A DNA stretch of 64,000 nucleotides from Pseudomonas guariconensis (GTDB taxonomy: Bacteria; Pseudomonadota; Gammaproteobacteria; Pseudomonadales; Pseudomonadaceae). The stretch covers positions 1 through 64,000 of the forward strand of contig NZ_FMYX01000001.1 of NCBI RefSeq assembly GCF_900102675.1, read 5' to 3'. Below are positions 16,522 through 26,949 of this stretch, one piece after another. The notes under the pieces were generated by a model that worked only from the letters and a program-made list of their open reading frames with translations, was not told where the DNA came from and made no database searches. Position numbers and translations under genes: made by a program. Each line of letters starts with the position of its first letter. The stretch's first letter is position 1.

Positions 16522-16629
16522 GGAAAGGTACCTGAGGGCTATTGATCGGGTGATCGATGCTAGGGGTACACATCCACGCTTTCAGTCGGTGCGAACGTTG
16601 TTTGTCGTGGCTGTTTTCAGGGCAGGGTG

Positions 16630-17067
16630 TCAGGCCGGGACCATGGCAAAGCCTACGCCGAAGCGGTTCCAGGCATTGATGGTGGCGATGGCCAGGGTCA
16701 GGTTGGCGACTTCGGCGGGCTCGAAGTGTTCCAGCAGGGCTTCGTACTCCGGCTGCGGCGCGCCGCGCTCGGGCAGGCGGGTGAGGCATTCCAGCCAGGC
16801 CAGGGCGGCCCGTTCGCGTGGGGTGAAATAGCGTGTTTCCTGCCAGGCGCAGAGGGTCTGCAGGCGAGCCTCGGTCTCGCCAGCCTTGCGCGCATCGTTG
16901 GCGTGCATGTTGACGCAATAGGCGCAGCCGTTGATCTGCGAGGCGCGCAGGCGGACCAGTTCGAGCAGGGAGTTTTCCAGGCCGCTGTTGGCGAGGGCTT
17001 GCTCCAGGCCGATCATGGCTTTGTAGGCTTGCGGGGCGTGCTTGGCCCATTCGATACGTTCGTGCAT
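16630..17067 (-). CDS. Carboxymuconolactone decarboxylase-family protein, AhpD-like
   Basis: A 145-residue all-alpha protein with the AhpD redox motif C48-x2-C51-x3-H55 (INGCAYCVNMH), preceded by the conserved Glu (LLELVRLRAS). Such CMD proteins with CxxC act as thiol peroxidase partners or alkylhydroperoxidases and usually form trimers. The ATG at 17067 has a GGAG site and begins at the domain; the longer frame adds unrelated residues. It sits about 110 bp upstream of katB in the same direction and may share oxidative-stress control. Confidence 0.85.
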   Translation of the reverse strand: MHERIEWAKHAPQAYKAMIGLEQALANSGLENSLLELVRLRASQINGCAYCVNMHANDARKAGETEARLQTLCAWQETRYFTPRERAALAWLECLTRLPERGAPQPEYEALLEHFEPAEVANLTLAIATINAWNRFGVGFAMVPA

Positions 17068-17293
17068 GGCGGACTCCGGTGTAAGGGGATCACGTTTGCC
17101 GGCGCTGGGGCAGCGCCTGGCCTTGGTCATACGTTAGCGCTAGGGCACGAACGGCCCGATAGCCAATCCTGCGCTTTGCCAGGAGGCCAATGGGCTATTC
17201 AGGGGGCCACTGACCTGCATCCAATCTCTTCATTTTTGCTGGCGCCGCTCAGCCGCGATAATGAACACGTCTTGCACCGAGAGATTTCCTACG

Positions 17294-17752
17294 ATGTCCG
17301 ATGAACGTTTCATGCGCGAAGCCCTCGACCTGGCCCGCGCCAATATCCAGGCCGGCGGCCGGCCATTCGGCGCCGTGCTGGTGTATCAGGGGAAAGTGCT
17401 GGCGCGTGCCGTCAATGAAATCCACAGCACCCAGGACCCGACCACCCACGCGGAAATGCAGGCGATCCGCAAAGCGGCCCAAGCCCTGGGGCAGGCGCGT
17501 CTGGACGGCGCCGAGATCTACGCCAGTGGTCATCCATGCCCGATGTGCCTGGCTGCCATGCACCTGTGCGGCATCGAGCGCGCCTGGTTCGCCTACGACA
17601 ACGACGAGGGCGAGCCCTATGGGCTGTCCACCGCGGCGGTGTATGCCCAGATGGCTCGTCCACCCCAGCAGCAAAGCCTGCCTCTGCGGCCGCTCAAACC
17701 CGCCGGTGAGGCCGACCTGTACATTCAATGGAAGCAGGCGCACCAGGGATGA
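17294..17752 (+). CDS. Cytidine-deaminase-fold nucleobase/nucleoside deaminase (guanine deaminase-like)
   Basis: A 152-residue enzyme with the zinc deaminase signature H52-A-E54 (TTHAEMQAI) and P81-C82-x2-C85 (GHPCPMCLAAMHLCG). The length fits small GuaD-type guanine deaminases and other CDA-fold deaminases rather than the large amidohydrolase guanine deaminase of Pseudomonas. It would hydrolytically deaminate a purine or pyrimidine base. Its stop overlaps the start of a CynX/NimT-like transporter (ATGA), so a transporter-deaminase pair for an imported amino-heterocycle is likely. The substrate is undetermined. Confidence 0.8.
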   Translation: MSDERFMREALDLARANIQAGGRPFGAVLVYQGKVLARAVNEIHSTQDPTTHAEMQAIRKAAQALGQARLDGAEIYASGHPCPMCLAAMHLCGIERAWFAYDNDEGEPYGLSTAAVYAQMARPPQQQSLPLRPLKPAGEADLYIQWKQAHQG

Positions 17753-18945
17753 GTGGCGCACTGAACCTACTGCTGGTGCTGTTGCTGGCACTGAACCTGC
17801 GGCCGATCCTCACCAGTATCGGTCCGTTGCTCGAACCCATGCGCGCAAGCACCGGCCTGGGCTACCAGCAGGCTGCGCTGCTGACGGCTTTGCCGGTGCT
17901 GTGCATGGGCCTGATCCCATTGCTGCAACCCTGGCTGCGCCGCTGGTTGAGCGAGCATGGCGGCATGCTCATGGGCCTTGCGGCAATCGCCCTGGCGTGC
18001 CTGTGGCGCTTGCAACTGGACAGCGCCTGGGCGCTGATTGCCAGTGCCGTGCTGGCCGGGCTCGGCGTGGCCGTTGTCCAAGGGATGATGCCTGGGCTGG
18101 TCAATCGCTGGTTCCCCACGCGCCTGGCGACCACCATGGGCCTGTACTCGGCGGCGTTGATGAGCGGCGGTGGTTTGGCGGCCGTGCTTGGCCCGTCCAT
18201 CAGTGCCGCGACCGGGCGCTGGCAGGTCGGCCTGGGCGTCTGGGCGCTCCCGGCGGTGCTGGCAGTATTGGCCTGGCTGGCGCTGCGACCACGGCACAAC
18301 ACGCCGAAACTCGCCGGTGGCGGGGGCGGGCATTGGTTCGGCAACCGCCGGGCTTGGCTGCTGGCCAGCTACTTCGGACTGATCAATGGCGGCTACACCA
18401 GCATGGTGGCGTGGTTGCCGGCCTACCACATCGAGCACGGCGGTACCGCGCAGGGGGGTGGTGAGCTGGTTGGTTTGATGACGATCTTCCAGGTCACCGG
18501 CGCCTTGGGGCTGCCGCTGTTGCTGCGCAGCCTGGCGGACCGTCGCCCGGGCCTGTGGCTGGCGCTGTCTATCCAGTTGGGGGGCTTTCTTGGCCTGCTG
18601 CTGGCGCCGACCTTGGCCATGGGTGTGTGGGTGGCGATGATCGGCCTAGGCCTGGGCGCGTGCTTCAGCCTGAGCCTGACCCTGACCCTGGAACATTTGC
18701 GCAAAGACCCTGCTCAAGCCGGGAGCCTGGCCGCGTTCGTGCAGGGCATCGGGTTCATCATCACCGGGATCATTCCCTACCTGACGGGCTGGTTGCGCGA
18801 TATAAGCGGCGATTTCCAGGCTTCCTGGACCTTGCTCACCATCACCGTGGTGGCGATGCTGCTGGTCACGGCGCGCTTCGCCCCGCACGGCTATGTCGCC
18901 GCCATCGCTCGCCCCGGTCAGCCGGCCCAGGCAGCGGTCAGCTGA
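17749..18945 (+). CDS. MFS transporter, CynX/NimT (cyanate/nitroimidazole) family
   Basis: A 398-residue, about twelve-helix protein beginning directly with a membrane segment (LNLLLVLLLALNLRPILTSI), which is characteristic of the CynX/NimT branch. Further signatures are GMMPGLVNRWFPTRLATTMG and the final helices with GIIPYLTGWLRD. Family members move cyanate or 2-nitroimidazole-like compounds. It starts within the stop of the deaminase gene, so the two are translationally coupled. It overlaps the convergent MocR gene by 8 bp at its 3' end. Confidence 0.82.
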   Translation: MSGALNLLLVLLLALNLRPILTSIGPLLEPMRASTGLGYQQAALLTALPVLCMGLIPLLQPWLRRWLSEHGGMLMGLAAIALACLWRLQLDSAWALIASAVLAGLGVAVVQGMMPGLVNRWFPTRLATTMGLYSAALMSGGGLAAVLGPSISAATGRWQVGLGVWALPAVLAVLAWLALRPRHNTPKLAGGGGGHWFGNRRAWLLASYFGLINGGYTSMVAWLPAYHIEHGGTAQGGGELVGLMTIFQVTGALGLPLLLRSLADRRPGLWLALSIQLGGFLGLLLAPTLAMGVWVAMIGLGLGACFSLSLTLTLEHLRKDPAQAGSLAAFVQGIGFIITGIIPYLTGWLRDISGDFQASWTLLTITVVAMLLVTARFAPHGYVAAIARPGQPAQAAVS

Positions 18946-20371
18946 GGCCTTGCAGGGTATCGCGCACGCGGTCCAGCGCGGTGTCGATATCCAGCAATTC
19001 GATGGCCCCGAAGCCCAGCAACAGCCCAGGACGCACCGGGGCCTCGCTGTAGAACGGGGCCAGCGAATACAGGCCGACCTCTACCTTGCGCGCCAGGCTC
19101 ACCAGCAAATCCACATCGACCTCGGGGCTGGCCAGGGCGCTCAAGTGAAAGCCGGCGTTGGCCGGGACGGCCGTCAGCCAGGGCGCCAAGTCGCTGCTCA
19201 GACGGGCCAGGATTCGCTCCCGGCGGGCGCTGTATACCTCATGACAGCGGCGGATATGCTTGTTCAGGTGACCTTCGCTGATGAACCGCGCCAGCGCCCA
19301 TTGCTGCACGCTCGGGCTGTGCCAGTCGGTCAGGTGTTTGGCCACGCATGCCGCGCGTAGCACGCTCGCAGGCAGCACGGCGTAGCCCAGGCGCAACTCG
19401 GACAGCAAGGTCTTGGAAAAGGTGCCCACGTAGGCCACCAGCCCATGGCGGTCCAGGCGCTGCAAGGCATCGCTGCCCGGCCCCTGGTAGCGGAACTCGC
19501 AGTCGTAGTCGTCCTCGATGATCAATGCCCCCAATTCGGCGGCCCGCGCCAGCAGGGCGGTGCGCCGGCGTTCGCTCATCGGCATGCCGAGGGGGAACTG
19601 ATGGGACGGTGTCACGTAGATCAGCCGCGTGCCGTCGGCGATCTGTTCGACGCACAGCCCTTCGTCATCCACCGGCACCGACTGCAGGTGCGCGCCCAGC
19701 GCCAGGAACAGCTGGCGCGCCGGTGGATAGCCGGGGTCTTCCATGGCCACTTGGCAGCCGGGTTCGATCAGCACCCGGGCGATCAGGTCCAGTGCTTGCT
19801 GGGCACCGTTGCACACCATCACGTCGGCCGCGCTGCAATGCACGCCACGGGCGAAGGCGATGTGGTGGGCGATGGCTTCGCGAAGTTCCGGCAGGCCTTG
19901 GGCGTCGAACTGGCGTTGGGTGTGACGCTGGCTGCGGCGCAGGGCGTACTGCAGGCAACTGCGCCACTGATCGAACGGGAACTGCGCCTTGCTCGATGCG
20001 CCACCGACGAAGTCGTAGCGCGATGGGGTCTGCAGAGCGGACTGGGAGAGCACCGTGGCCCGCTGCTGCCAGCGCGCCACGGACGCGGCGGCGGCCAGGG
20101 GAATGGCCTGGGCCTGGATGGCTTGCAAGGGGCGTTGCGGTGTCACGAAGGTGCCGCGACCGACCACGCCGCTGAGCAGGTTGTCGTAGGTCAGGCGCGA
20201 GTAGGCTTCGGCGACGGTCTTGCGGGACACGCCCAGTTGTTCGGCGAGCAGGCGAGTGGGGGGCAGTTGGGTGCCGGCGGCCAGGTGACCGCTGTCGATG
20301 CTGGCACGCAGTTGCTGATAGAGCTGGTCGGCCAGGCCTTTGCGGCCTTGCAAGCGGATGTGCAGTTCCAT
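18938..20371 (-). CDS. MocR/PdxR-family regulator (GntR HTH fused to aminotransferase fold)
   Basis: A 477-residue regulator, normal for MocR proteins. The winged helix of GntR type is at about residues 12-75 (LRASIDSGHLAAGTQLPPTR, then LAEQLGVSRKTVAEAYSRL). The class-I aminotransferase-like domain runs from about 110 to the end, with PLP lysine K320 (YVGTFSKTLLSELRLGY) and the DDYDCEFRYQG segment. MocR proteins use PLP as effector and control PLP, taurine, GABA or amino-acid genes. It converges on the CynX transporter, so it may not regulate it. The long frame to 21220 is an artefact running through glcF. Confidence 0.88.
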   Translation of the reverse strand: MELHIRLQGRKGLADQLYQQLRASIDSGHLAAGTQLPPTRLLAEQLGVSRKTVAEAYSRLTYDNLLSGVVGRGTFVTPQRPLQAIQAQAIPLAAAASVARWQQRATVLSQSALQTPSRYDFVGGASSKAQFPFDQWRSCLQYALRRSQRHTQRQFDAQGLPELREAIAHHIAFARGVHCSAADVMVCNGAQQALDLIARVLIEPGCQVAMEDPGYPPARQLFLALGAHLQSVPVDDEGLCVEQIADGTRLIYVTPSHQFPLGMPMSERRRTALLARAAELGALIIEDDYDCEFRYQGPGSDALQRLDRHGLVAYVGTFSKTLLSELRLGYAVLPASVLRAACVAKHLTDWHSPSVQQWALARFISEGHLNKHIRRCHEVYSARRERILARLSSDLAPWLTAVPANAGFHLSALASPEVDVDLLVSLARKVEVGLYSLAPFYSEAPVRPGLLLGFGAIELLDIDTALDRVRDTLQGLS

Positions 20372-20449
20372 GGGGTTGTCCGGGGGGTGAGAGGGCAAGC
20401 TTCGGGGTTTGTGGGGTTGGCTGCAAGGGCGCGGGCTGCAGGGCAGTCC

Positions 20450-20509
20450 TTCGCGGGTAAAGCCGCTCCAGCAGAGGGCAGCGCCAACCTTGTGGGCGCT
20501 ACCCGCGAA
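20450..20509. repeat. Putida-type REP pair
   Basis: TTCGCGGGTAAAGCCGCTCC begins at 20450 and is answered by the inverted TACCCGCGAA at 20500-20509. It lies in the gap between mocR and glcF. Confidence 0.75.
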
Positions 20510-20520
20510 GTGGCGGTCGG

Positions 20521-21744
20521 CTAGGTGTCTGTCAGGGCAGCGTCGACGATCTCGATCCAATGGCGGACCGGTGTGCGTCCGGCGCTGTCCAGGTGCGCCT
20601 GGCAACCGATGTTGGCGGTGGCGATGAGCTGAGGGTTGCCGCTTTCCAGCGCCGTGAGGCGATCGTCCCGCAGGCGGCGCGACAGCGCAGGTTGGGTCAG
20701 CGAGTAGGTGCCGGCCGAGCCGCAGCACAGGTGGCTGTCCGGCACGGGAGTAAGGGTAAAGCCCAGGCGTGACAGCAACTGCTCCACCGCACCGCCGAGC
20801 TTCAGGGCGTGCTGCAGGGTGCAGGGGCAGTGGAAGGCCAGACGCTGCTCGGCACACAGGCCTAGTCGCTCGACGGGCTCGGCCTGCAGCACCTCTACCA
20901 GGTCTCGGGCCAGGGCGCTGACCCGGGCGGCCTTGGCGGCGTAGCGCGGATCGTTTGCCAGCAAGTGTCCGTAGTCGCGCACGAAGGCACCGCAACCACT
21001 GGCGGTCTGCACGATGGCTTGGGCGCCGGCCTCGATGGCAGGCCACCAGGCATCGATATTGCGCCGCGCCCTGGCCAGGCCGTGCTCCTGGGCGTTGAGG
21101 TGGTAGTCGACCGCGCCACAACAGCCTGCTGCGGCCACCGGTTCCACACTGATCCCCAGGCGGTCCAGCACGCGTGCGGCCGCGGCATTGGTGTTGGGCG
21201 ACAGGGCCGGCTGCACGCACCCTTCGAGCAGCAACACCCGACGGGCATGGTGGGGGGCCGGGCGTTGGCCGGGAGCTGCGATCCGTGCGGGCAGCTTGGC
21301 TTTGAGCACGCCGGGCAACAGCGGGCGCAGGGCCTGGCCTGTACGGGTCAGGGCCTTGAACAGCACAGGATGCGGCACCACGGCGCGCAAGCCCTGGCGC
21401 AACAGGCGCTCACCCAGCGGGCGCGGGACCTGTCGTTCGACCACGGGGCGGCCGATGTCCAGTAGGTCGTGGTAGTTGACACCCGATGGACAGGTGGTCT
21501 CGCAATTGCGGCAGCTCAGGCAGCGGTCCAGGTGCAACTGGGTGCTGGCGCTGGCCGGCGCGCCTTCGAGCACCTGCTTGATCAGGTAGATGCGTCCGCG
21601 CGGGCCATCGAGTTCATCACCGAGCAGTTGATAGGTGGGGCAGGTGGCGGTGCAAAAGCCGCAATGCACGCAACTGCGCAAAATGCGTTCGGCCTCTTCG
21701 CCGCGTGGCAGGGCCTTGGCGGCCTCGCTCAGGTTGGTTTGCAT
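20521..21744 (-). CDS. glcF: Glycolate oxidase iron-sulfur subunit GlcF
   Basis: A 407-residue protein with two [4Fe-4S] ferredoxin motifs: C25-x2-C28-x2-C31-x3-C35-P and C75-x2-C78-x2-C81-x3-C85-P. Two CCG domains follow (AAGCCGAVDYHLN; LCCGSAGTYSLTQP). It transfers electrons from the flavin subunits GlcD/GlcE to the respiratory chain during oxidation of glycolate to glyoxylate. It follows glcE after 7 bp and closes the glcDEF operon. No glcC regulator or glcG is present in the window. Confidence 0.95.
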   Translation of the reverse strand: MQTNLSEAAKALPRGEEAERILRSCVHCGFCTATCPTYQLLGDELDGPRGRIYLIKQVLEGAPASASTQLHLDRCLSCRNCETTCPSGVNYHDLLDIGRPVVERQVPRPLGERLLRQGLRAVVPHPVLFKALTRTGQALRPLLPGVLKAKLPARIAAPGQRPAPHHARRVLLLEGCVQPALSPNTNAAAARVLDRLGISVEPVAAAGCCGAVDYHLNAQEHGLARARRNIDAWWPAIEAGAQAIVQTASGCGAFVRDYGHLLANDPRYAAKAARVSALARDLVEVLQAEPVERLGLCAEQRLAFHCPCTLQHALKLGGAVEQLLSRLGFTLTPVPDSHLCCGSAGTYSLTQPALSRRLRDDRLTALESGNPQLIATANIGCQAHLDSAGRTPVRHWIEIVDAALTDT

Positions 21745-21751
21745 GGCAGCC

Positions 21752-22804
21752 TCACAGGTCTGGGTACAGGCGACCAGGGTTGAAGATGCCCTGGGGATCG
21801 AGTTGTTGCTTGAGCGTGCGGTGGTAACGCATCAGTGCGGCAGGCAGCGGCGGCATGCTGTCATCGCCCGGCGTGTACGCCGTGGCATGGCCGCCGACCT
21901 GGGCCAGTTGCGCACGTAGCTGCGCTGGCGCGGCCGAAGACTTCAACCAGCGCTGGGCACCGCCCCAGTCGATCAATTGCCTGCCGGGCAACGCGAGTGG
22001 GCCCGTGGCGGTCGGTACCGAGAGTCGCCACAGCGGCGCCGGGTCGTCGAAAAAGGCCAGGCGCTGTTCGCGCAAGTCCTCCCAGAAGCGGCTGTCGAGC
22101 GCCTCCCCCCCCAGCCGCTGGCGGGCCGACAACACCGAACCTTCTCCGCCTTCCAGGCGCAGGTAGAGCGCTTGGCCGTCGTGGCAGGCGGCGCTGATCG
22201 GCAGCGGTTGCTGACCCCATTCGGCCAGTGCGTGCAATGCTTGGTGAGTGTTCATCTCCAGGCGAAGGCTCGCGCATTGACGGGGTCGTGGCAGCACTTT
22301 CAGCGACACCTCGGTGAGCAGGCCCAGGCAGCCGAAACTGGCGACCATCAGTCGTGAGACATCGTAACCGGCGACGTTCTTCATCACCTCGCCGCCAAAA
22401 CGCAGCAGCTTGCCGTGGCCGGTGATCACACGCGTGCCGAGCACGTAGTCGCGCACCGCCCCGGCCCAGGGCCGGCGTGGCCCGGACAACCCTGCGGCGA
22501 CCATGCCCCCGAGGCTGGCATCCGGGCCCAGGTGGGGCGGCTCGCAGGGCAGCATCTGGCCGGCTTCGTGCAGTACTGCTTCGATCTCGCGCAGGGGCGT
22601 GCCGGCGCGGGCGGTGAGCACCAGTTCGGTCGGATCGTAGCGCACGATGCCTCGGTGGCTTCGGGTATCGAGGATTTCGCCAGTCACAGGGCAGCCCAGC
22701 ATGGCCTTGCTGTTGCTGCCCTGGATGCGCAGAGGGGTGTCCATGGCCAGGGCTTGGTTGACTTGCTCGAGCAGGTCCTGGCTCATGTCGCGGTCCGCAT
22801 TCAT
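21752..22804 (-). CDS. glcE: Glycolate oxidase FAD-binding subunit GlcE
   Basis: A 350-residue FAD subunit of glycolate oxidase. It contains a PCMH-type FAD-binding fold: LRIQGSNSKAMLG, then the ELVLTARAGTPLREIEAVL segment and DASLGGMVAAGLSGPRRPW. The ATG at 22804 overlaps the glcD stop (ATGA). A second in-frame ATG at 22786 is possible. It acts with GlcD and GlcF at the inner membrane face. Confidence 0.94.
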   Translation of the reverse strand: MNADRDMSQDLLEQVNQALAMDTPLRIQGSNSKAMLGCPVTGEILDTRSHRGIVRYDPTELVLTARAGTPLREIEAVLHEAGQMLPCEPPHLGPDASLGGMVAAGLSGPRRPWAGAVRDYVLGTRVITGHGKLLRFGGEVMKNVAGYDVSRLMVASFGCLGLLTEVSLKVLPRPRQCASLRLEMNTHQALHALAEWGQQPLPISAACHDGQALYLRLEGGEGSVLSARQRLGGEALDSRFWEDLREQRLAFFDDPAPLWRLSVPTATGPLALPGRQLIDWGGAQRWLKSSAAPAQLRAQLAQVGGHATAYTPGDDSMPPLPAALMRYHRTLKQQLDPQGIFNPGRLYPDL

Positions 22805-24303
22805 CAGAAACGCTCCAGGTCAGGGAAGGGCAGTTGGCCCTGGTGTACGTGCAGGGCGCCGAACTCGGCGCAGCGGTGCAGGGTGGGGATGTTCTTGCCG
22901 GGGTTGAGCAGGCCTTTGGGATCGAACGCGGCCTTGACCGCATGGAACAGGGTGATTTCGTCGGCGTTGAACTGGGCGCACATCTGGTTGATCTTTTCAC
23001 GCCCGACGCCATGCTCGCCGGTGATGCTGCCACCGACCGCCACGCACAGCTCCAGGATCTTGCCGCCGATGGCTTCGGCGCGCTCCAGTTCGCCGGGCAG
23101 GTTGGCGTCGAACAGGATCAGCGGGTGCATGTTGCCATCGCCGGCGTGGAACACGTTGGCCACCCGCAGCCCGTATTCCCGGGACAGCTCGGCGATGCCC
23201 CTGAGTACCCCAGGCAGTTCACGGCGGGGTATGGTGCCGACCATGCAGTAGTAGTCCGGCGAAATGCGCCCCACCGCGGGAAAGGCGTTCTTGCGCCCAG
23301 CCCAGAAACGCACGCGTTCGGCCTCGTCGCAGGCCAGGCGTACCTCGCTGGCACCGGCCTGGCGCAGCAAGGCGGCGACGCGCTCGCAGTCGTCCTGCAC
23401 GTCCGATTCCACACCGTCCAGCTCGCACAGCAGGATCGCCGCCGCCTCCACCGGGTAACCGGCGTGGATGAAGTCTTCGGCGGCGCGGATGGCCAGGTTG
23501 TCCATCATCTCCAGGCCGCCTGGGATGATGCCGGCGGCGATGATATCGGCGACCGCGCCGCCGGCCTTCTCGACGCTGTCGAAGCTGGCCAGCAGCACCC
23601 GCGCGACCTGGGGCTTGGGCAGGAGCTTGACGGTGACTTCGGTGACGATGCCAAGCATGCCTTCGGAGCCGGTGAACAGCGCCAGCAGGTCGAAGCCGGG
23701 GCAATCCAGGGCATCGCTGCCCAGGGTCAGGTGTTCGCCTTCGACAGTGAGGATGTCCACCTTGAGTAGGTTGTGCACGGTCAGGCCGTATTTGAGGCAA
23801 TGCACGCCGCCGGCGTTTTCGGCGACGTTGCCGCCGATGGAGCAGGCGATCTGCGAGGAAGGGTCCGGCGCGTAATATAGGCCGTAAGGCGCTGCTGCCT
23901 GGGAGATCGCCAGGTTGCGCACGCCGGGCTGGACCCTGGCATAGCGCCCTTGTGGGTTGACCTCCAGGATGCGGTTGAAGCGCGCCATCACCAGCAGGAT
24001 GCCCTGGGCCAGGGGCAGGGCGCCGCCGGAAAGGCCCGTGCCCGCGCCGCGCGCCACCACCGGTACGCCGCGTTGATGGCACAGGCGTAGCAGTGCCTGG
24101 ACCTGGTCGAGGCGCTCGGGCAATGCCACCAGCAATGGCACGGTGCGGTAGGCCGAGAGGCCATCGCATTCGTAGGGTTTGAGGTCTTCGGCGTGGTGAA
24201 GGATCTGAAGATCCGGCAGGGCGTCGTGCAGGGCTGCCAACAAGGCCGCCTTGTCCACGGTGGGCAGGGGGCCGTCCAGGTGTTCGTCGTAGAGAATACT
24301 CAT
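22804..24303 (-). CDS. glcD: Glycolate oxidase catalytic subunit GlcD
   Basis: A 499-residue FAD-linked oxidase of the GlcD/lactate dehydrogenase family. The PCMH FAD domain is at about residues 55-235 (VPVVARGAGTGLSGGALPLA; ACSIGGNVAENAGGVHCLKYG). The C-terminal catalytic domain ends with GSITGEHGVGREKINQMC. It oxidises glycolate (and often D-lactate) and passes electrons to GlcF. First gene of glcDEF. Substrate preference is taken from the three-subunit organisation. Confidence 0.95.
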   Translation of the reverse strand: MSILYDEHLDGPLPTVDKAALLAALHDALPDLQILHHAEDLKPYECDGLSAYRTVPLLVALPERLDQVQALLRLCHQRGVPVVARGAGTGLSGGALPLAQGILLVMARFNRILEVNPQGRYARVQPGVRNLAISQAAAPYGLYYAPDPSSQIACSIGGNVAENAGGVHCLKYGLTVHNLLKVDILTVEGEHLTLGSDALDCPGFDLLALFTGSEGMLGIVTEVTVKLLPKPQVARVLLASFDSVEKAGGAVADIIAAGIIPGGLEMMDNLAIRAAEDFIHAGYPVEAAAILLCELDGVESDVQDDCERVAALLRQAGASEVRLACDEAERVRFWAGRKNAFPAVGRISPDYYCMVGTIPRRELPGVLRGIAELSREYGLRVANVFHAGDGNMHPLILFDANLPGELERAEAIGGKILELCVAVGGSITGEHGVGREKINQMCAQFNADEITLFHAVKAAFDPKGLLNPGKNIPTLHRCAEFGALHVHQGQLPFPDLERF

Positions 24304-24367
24304 GGCTCGGCTTCACGCCTCCGGTGGGAAGGCGGTTGAGCCGTGGTATGACAGCGGCATGGGCTTG

Positions 24368-24395
24368 GGTCTCTTGTTCTTGTCGTCAAGAGACC
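24368..24395 (-). terminator. Hairpin downstream of cntB
   Basis: GGTCTCTTG (24368-24376) and CAAGAGACC (24387-24395) make a perfect 9-bp stem with a 10-nt loop, 21 bases past the cntB stop. No T run follows, so termination strength is uncertain. Confidence 0.45.
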
Positions 24396-24415
24396 AGCCT
24401 AGACCACTGTGACTG

Positions 24416-25390
24416 TTACAGGTCGAGCACCAGGCGCGCGCTGCGGGCACGCGAGACGCAGAGCATCATGGTTTGCTGCGAGGCTTTTTCCTCGTCGCTC
24501 AGGTACTGGTCGAAATGCTCGGCTTCGCCCTCGAGGATCGCGGTTTCGCAGGTGCCGCACACGCCTTCGCGGCACAGGCACTCGACCTTGGCCGCCTTGG
24601 ACTTCTCGATGGCCTGGAGGATGGTCATGCCTTCCTCGACCTGCAGCTCGGTCCCGGACTTGGCCAGCACCACGGTGAATGCAGCGCCGGCGGCGGGCGC
24701 TGCGGCGGCGAACTGCTCCCAGTGCACGCGCGAGGCATCGATGCCCGCAGCGGCGGCCGTGGCGATGACGGCGTCGATCAGCGGCTTGGGACCGCAGACA
24801 TAGAGGTGCGCGTCGTCGGCCAAGCCCGCGCACAGGCCGGCCAGGTCCAGCTTGCGGTCCAGGCTGTCGATGTAGAAGCGGGTGCTTTGCGCATGCGGGC
24901 CGCTTTCCAGGTCACCCTGGAAGGCGCCGTGCTCCGGGGCGCGGAAGGCGTAGTGCAGCTCGTAGGGGGTATCGCTGCCTTCGAGTTCATGCAACTGGGC
25001 CAGGAACGGGGTAATACCGATGCCCCCTGCGATCAGCACGTGGCGGCCGGCCGTGGGGTCCAGGGCGAACAGGTTGTTGGGGGTGGAGATGGTCAGCTCG
25101 GTGCCCACCTGGACGTGATTGTGCATGAACGCCGAGCCGCCCTTGGACTGCTCTTCCAGGCGCACACCAATCTGGTAGCTGGACAGGTCACGCGGGTCGC
25201 TCATCAGCGAGTAGGCATTGCTGAACTGGCTGCCACAGGCCGACTGCATCTGCACGATGACGTGACTGCCGCCGCTGAAGGCGGGCAGGCTGGCACCGTC
25301 TTCGCGGGCCAGGGTGAAGCGCTTGATCAGCGGCGTGGCCTGTTCCACGTCGGTGACACGCACCTTGAACATTTCGTATTGCTTGGCCAT
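24416..25390 (-). CDS. cntB: Carnitine monooxygenase reductase subunit (PDR/VanB-type)
   Basis: A 324-residue phthalate-dioxygenase-reductase-type protein. The FMN-binding barrel is at about residues 1-105 (SNAYSLMSDPRD). The NAD-binding domain is at about 110-225 (HVLIAGGIGITPFLAQLHEL; LYVCGPKPLIDAV). The C-terminal plant-type [2Fe-2S] domain has VECLCREGVCGTCETAI and a distal Cys in MMLCVSRA. It passes electrons from NAD(P)H to the Rieske oxygenase. It lies in one run with the CntA-like oxygenase and an aldehyde dehydrogenase, so I assign CntB. By itself the protein could not be told from GbcB or VanB. Confidence 0.85.
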   Translation of the reverse strand: MAKQYEMFKVRVTDVEQATPLIKRFTLAREDGASLPAFSGGSHVIVQMQSACGSQFSNAYSLMSDPRDLSSYQIGVRLEEQSKGGSAFMHNHVQVGTELTISTPNNLFALDPTAGRHVLIAGGIGITPFLAQLHELEGSDTPYELHYAFRAPEHGAFQGDLESGPHAQSTRFYIDSLDRKLDLAGLCAGLADDAHLYVCGPKPLIDAVIATAAAAGIDASRVHWEQFAAAAPAAGAAFTVVLAKSGTELQVEEGMTILQAIEKSKAAKVECLCREGVCGTCETAILEGEAEHFDQYLSDEEKASQQTMMLCVSRARSARLVLDL

Positions 25391-25452
25391 GGTTCACCTC
25401 GACTTGCTCATCACGCGGCAGGCCCTGCCGCGTGACACAGATACTGGCTCGC

Positions 25453-26901
<1,449 letters not shown>

Positions 26902-26949
26902 GCAAGGCTCTCCGAAGGCCGCCGACCCGCAAGCCGGCGGCCGGGCGCA

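Noticed and set aside
16522..16600. OxyR box upstream of katB
   Set aside because: ATCG/GATC repeats are present, but the four ATAG/CTAT-spaced tetranucleotides of an OxyR site could not be matched.
14992..17067. katB-ankB operon
   Set aside because: No ankyrin-repeat gene follows katB; the neighbour in that direction is the convergent AraC gene.
20372..21220. Long N-terminal extension of the MocR regulator
   Set aside because: The extension is a shadow of glcF, Pro/Arg-rich and unlike any MocR protein; the ATG at 20371 starts the HTH domain.
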